Part shown: in pieces, positions 6,440 through 8,642 of the stretch | Numbering within the stretch: position 1 is the stretch's first letter | Layout of the letters: every line of letters begins with the position of its first letter | DNA from: Abditibacteriota bacterium | GTDB taxonomy: Bacteria > Armatimonadota > UBA5829 | Assembly (NCBI GenBank): GCA_017958015.1 | Contig: JAGDDM010000192.1 | Location: 1-8,642 of the forward strand | Length of the DNA stretch: 8,642 nucleotides | Direction: 5' to 3' | The notes under the pieces: model-generated | What the model was told of the DNA's origin: nothing | The model's input: the letters and a program-made list of their open reading frames with translations, nothing else | Databases searched by the model: none | Program-made: the position numbers and the translations under genes

Positions 6440-8040
6440 AAAGAATAATATACCCCCTCACACTACTGGTAATCTTCGCCGTCTGCGCCGTCGCCGCCTT
6501 CTTCCTCACCAAGCCGGAAGAACCGGAAGACGCCGCCGCCGCGGCTCTTACCTTCACCCTGCCCTCCGGTCAAAAACTGAACGCCTGGTCCGCGGGCAAC
6601 GGCGACTATTACCTCTTCCTGCCCTCCTTTGCCGATCCGAAAACAATCACCCCTCCCAAGGGCATAAGCATCCCCGAGCCGGACAACATTTACACGGTTT
6701 CCGTAAACGGCAAAAGCGTTAAGCTTCACGTGCTTCGTTCGGACAACGTGCCCACGATTTTCATAGACACCGTCACCGGAAAGACGAGCCGAATACATAT
6801 CAAAAAAGGCGTTCCGGAAGAGGCGAACATAACGATTATCGACCCCAAAGGCAAAGAAGAATACGCCTCAAAAGGCGGCGATATCGTGAAAGGCCGGGGC
6901 AACGGCACCTGGATGCCGGAGAAAAAGCCCTACAACATCCGCCTCACCGCCCCTAAGCCGCTTCTGGGCATGCCCGCCGGCATCGACTGGGTCCTCATTG
7001 CCAACTACTATGACAAGACCAAGATTCGCAACAAAATTATCTGCGACTTCGCCCGAGATGTGAACATTCCCCACACCCCCCGCTGCGAGTTTGCCGACGT
7101 GTACGTAAACGGCGACTACGCCGGTCTCTATCTCCTGTCCCAAAAGGCCTCCGCCACTCCCGTAAAAAGCGGCGAACTCCTCTTTGAGGTGGGTATGGAC
7201 TTCCAACGGAACCCGGACGACGTATATTTCACCACCAACTGCGCCGCCAGAGGCCGCCTGGTTAAGTTCGCGAACCCCAAACGCCCCTCCGACTCCCAGC
7301 TTCAGACCCTGCGGCAAGCACTGCTTAAGGCGGAGGAGGACCTTGAGACCGACGCGGCAAAGGGCACCTGGACAAACGCTTTCGACCTCGACACAACGGC
7401 CCGGCTTTTCCTCCTGGATGAGGTTTTCATGAACACCGACGCCGATACCGCCAGCTGCTTTTATATCTTCAGAGACGGCACAATATACTCCGGTCCGGTT
7501 TGGGACTACGACGGCTCCTGCGGCCACGAAAAGATAACCTCCGCCTTCTACTCCGGCGCCTATCCGGAGCAGTTCTATCTGGCCAACGGCGACGCGGACA
7601 GAGACCGCCCCTGGTATCACCTGATGATTGAAAACGACATGTTCATGGACAAAGTGAAAGAGCTCTACCGCGACGAATACCTGCCCCTGCTGAAGGAGTA
7701 CACGGAAGAACGTATTCCCGCGACGGAAAAACTCATCGAACAGGCCCGAAGCCTCGACCACATCCGCTGGCCACAAATCAACGCCATGCCCGTGGCGAAG
7801 TATCTGCGGGAAAAGACGGATTTCCTGAACCGGATATGGATTGACGGCGCGGAATACGTGAACGTGCGGTTTTACAACGAGGAGAACATCGTGGTGAACC
7901 ACCGGGCGGTGCTCAAGGGAAGCACCGTTAAAGATCCGCCGCCCGGCGCTTGGTACAGAAAAGAAAACATGGACTCTTTCGACTTCAACGAAGTCATCAC
8001 AACGGATACGGATTTGTATTGCTTTGAAAAGTGGAAATAA
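6436..8040 (+). CDS. CotH-family kinase-fold protein P4 with C-terminal InlB B-repeat domain
   Basis: A 534-aa protein. The ATG at 6436 overlaps the P3 stop as ATGA and has GGAG at 6425-6428, 7 nt upstream; the in-frame GTG at 6415 is less likely. Residues 4-24 are a hydrophobic signal segment after MKR; FAVC at 14-17 is not a good lipobox. The N-terminal module (YYLFLPSFAD 58-67; TIFIDTVTG 107-115) precedes a CotH core with GRGNGTW 153-159, KKPY 163-166, IRNK 197-200, YVNGDYAGLYLLSQ 223-236, NTDAD 333-337 and WDYD 356-359. LLSQ replaces the LLTE of the other three, losing a conserved Glu. Residues about 475-534 form a recognisable InlB B-repeat: VNVRFYNEE, a central VLKGSTVKDPP and a closing FDFNEVITTDTDLYCFEKW. 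Such repeats are common in cell-surface proteins, supporting an external location. The core is closer to P1 than to P2/P3 in several segments (LLFEVG; IRW). No terminator follows. Confidence 0.88.
   Translation: MKRIIYPLTLLVIFAVCAVAAFFLTKPEEPEDAAAAALTFTLPSGQKLNAWSAGNGDYYLFLPSFADPKTITPPKGISIPEPDNIYTVSVNGKSVKLHVLRSDNVPTIFIDTVTGKTSRIHIKKGVPEEANITIIDPKGKEEYASKGGDIVKGRGNGTWMPEKKPYNIRLTAPKPLLGMPAGIDWVLIANYYDKTKIRNKIICDFARDVNIPHTPRCEFADVYVNGDYAGLYLLSQKASATPVKSGELLFEVGMDFQRNPDDVYFTTNCAARGRLVKFANPKRPSDSQLQTLRQALLKAEEDLETDAAKGTWTNAFDLDTTARLFLLDEVFMNTDADTASCFYIFRDGTIYSGPVWDYDGSCGHEKITSAFYSGAYPEQFYLANGDADRDRPWYHLMIENDMFMDKVKELYRDEYLPLLKEYTEERIPATEKLIEQARSLDHIRWPQINAMPVAKYLREKTDFLNRIWIDGAEYVNVRFYNEENIVVNHRAVLKGSTVKDPPPGAWYRKENMDSFDFNEVITTDTDLYCFEKWK
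7858..8037 (+). other. InlB B-repeat (Listeria-Bacteroides, Flg_new-like) domain at the P4 C-terminus
   Basis: P4 residues about 475-534 match the family layout by eye: a starting V-x-FYN strand, a lysine-glycine-x-T-V turn followed by prolines (KGSTVKDPPP), a WY pair, then FDFN-x-x-ITTDTDLY and a terminal W-K. The family is a small ubiquitin-like beta-grasp module repeated in surface proteins such as internalin B. A single copy at the end of a kinase-fold protein suggests a binding or spacing role. Confidence 0.72.
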
Positions 8041-8060
8041 AATCGATTTTCCGGTATAAT
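8032..8060 (+). promoter_or_regulatory. Sigma-A-type promoter before the VTC-domain gene
   Basis: A perfect -10 TATAAT lies at 8055-8060 and a weak -35 tggaaa (4 of 6) at 8032-8037, spaced 17 bp; the -35 sits in the last codons of P4. Predicted start is about 8067, which leaves a leader of about 20 nt. The context ttttccggtataatat (8046-8061) is identical to that of the operon promoter (1516-1531 region). Since no terminator separates P4 from this site, read-through from the operon is also likely. Confidence 0.65.
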
Positions 8061-8070
8061 ATTATTTATG

Positions 8071-8078
8071 AAAGGAGG
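8071..8078 (+). promoter_or_regulatory. Near-perfect Shine-Dalgarno of the VTC-domain gene
   Basis: The sequence aaaggagg is fully complementary to the 16S rRNA 3' end and sits 8 nt before the ATG at 8087, so it decides this start. It is much stronger than the sites of P2 and P3, suggesting higher translation of the VTC protein than of the kinases. Confidence 0.85.
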
Positions 8079-8086
8079 AGTCCGTA

Positions 8087-8642
8087 ATGATTGAACGCAA
8101 GTTTCGCCACGAAATGAAGTATCTCATTTCCGACGGTCAGGCGGAGCTGTTTAAGTCTCGTGTATGCGGTCTCATCGAGCCGGACTCCCATGTGGGCGCC
8201 GACGGCAAGTACACCATCACCAGTCTCTACTTCGACGACGTGGACGACCGGTGCCGCAGAGAGAACGAGGACGGCACGGACCCCCGGGAGAAGTTCCGGA
8301 TTCGTATCTATAACCACTCCCCGGAGCGCATAAGCCTGGAGTGCAAGCGTAAGGAGCGGAGCAAAACCCATAAGTCCTCCTGCCGCCTAACGGTGGAGCA
8401 GACCGAAAAGCTCATGCGGGGCGAGTACCTGCCGGACATCGAAAGCCAGCCGCCGGTTCTGCTGAAACTGACGCTGCGGATGATGCTTGACCGCATGCGC
8501 CCGGTGGTGATTGTGGACTACGACCGCACTCCCTATGTGTGCAAGTTCGGCAACGTGCGCATCACTCTGGACAGTAACATCTGCTCCTCGAACAGAGCGG
8601 ATATGTTCCTGGACCCCAGCATGCCCAAGCGCCCCATTCTCC
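8087..8642 (+). CDS. VTC-domain (polyphosphate polymerase-like) protein, 5' part, truncated by window end
   Basis: The first 185 codons are present and the frame is open to the right edge. It opens RHEMKYLI (7-14), the start motif of the VTC family, whose eukaryotic member Vtc4 polymerises inorganic polyphosphate from ATP inside a beta tunnel lined by basic residues. Candidate tunnel residues by analogy with Vtc4 are K11, R71 and R73 (FRIRIYN), K87 in LECKRK (84-89), R147 (YDRTPY) and R158 (VRITLDSNI). The remaining acidic and lysine residues expected in the family would fall beyond the window. No SPX domain precedes the core, as in most bacterial members. There is no signal peptide, so it is cytoplasmic unless anchored by its missing C-terminus or a partner. 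In Clostridia such genes commonly neighbour CotH-family and DUF4956 membrane protein genes; the next gene should be checked for DUF4956. Polymerase activity is inferred from motifs only. Confidence 0.88.
   Translation, partial: MIERKFRHEMKYLISDGQAELFKSRVCGLIEPDSHVGADGKYTITSLYFDDVDDRCRRENEDGTDPREKFRIRIYNHSPERISLECKRKERSKTHKSSCRLTVEQTEKLMRGEYLPDIESQPPVLLKLTLRMMLDRMRPVVIVDYDRTPYVCKFGNVRITLDSNICSSNRADMFLDPSMPKRPIL

Larger units (their letters stand above)
1561..8040 (+). repeat. Tandem array of four divergent CotH-family genes
   Basis: Four head-to-tail genes encode the same architecture and motif order (GRGN-x-TW, RNK, NG-x-Y-x-GLYLL, a D-x-D acidic motif, WD-x-D). The copies are diverged in DNA and recognisable mainly as protein. 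P2 and P3 share a subtype (ES-D-L ... GVQS ... TSR-x-K ... FKIVFP). P1 and P4 share another (LLFEVG ... YFTT ... PKR; IRW near the C-terminus). The order is thus A-B-B-A. Spacing of 11 nt, then two 4-nt overlaps, implies a single transcript with translational coupling. Confidence 0.85.

Noticed and set aside
6478..6486. Possible lipobox (FAVC) in the P4 signal segment
   Set aside because: The residue before Cys is Val rather than Gly/Ala/Ser and the Cys lies mid-hydrophobic segment, so lipoprotein processing is unlikely.
6868..7902. Long open frame on the minus strand (344 codons), with similar ones antisense to P1, P3 and the first gene
   Set aside because: These mirror the GC-rich codon structure of the + strand genes, have no ribosome sites or recognisable domains, and the + frames encode clear family motifs.
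8041..8086. Terminator between P4 and the VTC gene
   Set aside because: No GC-rich inverted repeat followed by T is present in this 46-nt interval; it contains only promoter and ribosome-site elements.
8068..8094. Eight-codon mini-ORF (ATG at 8068) overlapping the VTC start
   Set aside because: It begins at about the predicted transcription start, has no ribosome binding site, and its codons are the Shine-Dalgarno itself; chance is the simpler explanation.
1..8642. CRISPR array, tRNA/rRNA, insertion sequence or phage attachment sites
   Set aside because: No regularly spaced short repeats, tRNA cloverleaf-like stretches, transposase motifs or flanking inverted/direct repeats were seen; the repetition present is the diverged CotH paralogy.

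Overview
The window looks like a chromosomal segment of an uncultured, moderately GC-rich anaerobic bacterium, most likely a Clostridia/Oscillospiraceae-type Firmicute. The reasons are strong purine-rich ribosome binding sites, sigma-A type TATAAT promoters, TTG and GTG starts beside ATG, CotH-type secreted kinases with the N-terminal module common in clostridial homologues, and a CotH/VTC-domain gene neighbourhood that I recall from gut and rumen Clostridia. The taxonomic call is inference. All convincing genes are on the + strand.

Layout. (1) 3-1448 is the 3' part of a secreted, multidomain beta-rich protein: possibly the end of a propeller-like domain, then two CARDB modules, then two OB-fold-like modules. 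It ends at a clear rho-independent terminator (1466-1502). (2) A promoter (1501-1529), whose -35 lies in the terminator T-tract, opens a tightly packed run of four consecutive CotH-family (spore-coat-kinase-fold) paralogues, called P1-P4 here: 1561-3051, 3063-4922, 4919-6439 and 6436-8040. Gaps are 11 nt, then a 4-nt overlap, then a 4-nt overlap, so they are almost certainly one operon. Each has an N-terminal membrane/signal segment, a shared N-terminal beta module and a CotH kinase core. P4 has a C-terminal InlB B-repeat-like (Listeria-Bacteroides repeat, Flg_new) domain. P2 appears to carry a divergent copy followed by a C-terminal transmembrane segment. (3) A second promoter with the same 16-nt core as the first (8046-8061) precedes a perfect Shine-Dalgarno and the 5' 185 codons of a VTC-domain (polyphosphate-polymerase-like) protein that runs off the right edge.

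How the genes may work together. The four CotH paralogues would sit on the outer face of the membrane and could phosphorylate or otherwise nucleotidyl/phosphoryl-modify surface proteins. The VTC protein would make or handle polyphosphate at the membrane. Coupling of the two is suggested by adjacency and the matching promoters, but a joint function is inference. The most unusual points are the four-fold tandem amplification in an A-B-B-A subtype order, the fusion of kinase-fold domains to InlB-type repeats, and the CotH-polyphosphate link. I saw no RNA genes, CRISPR, insertion sequences or phage genes.
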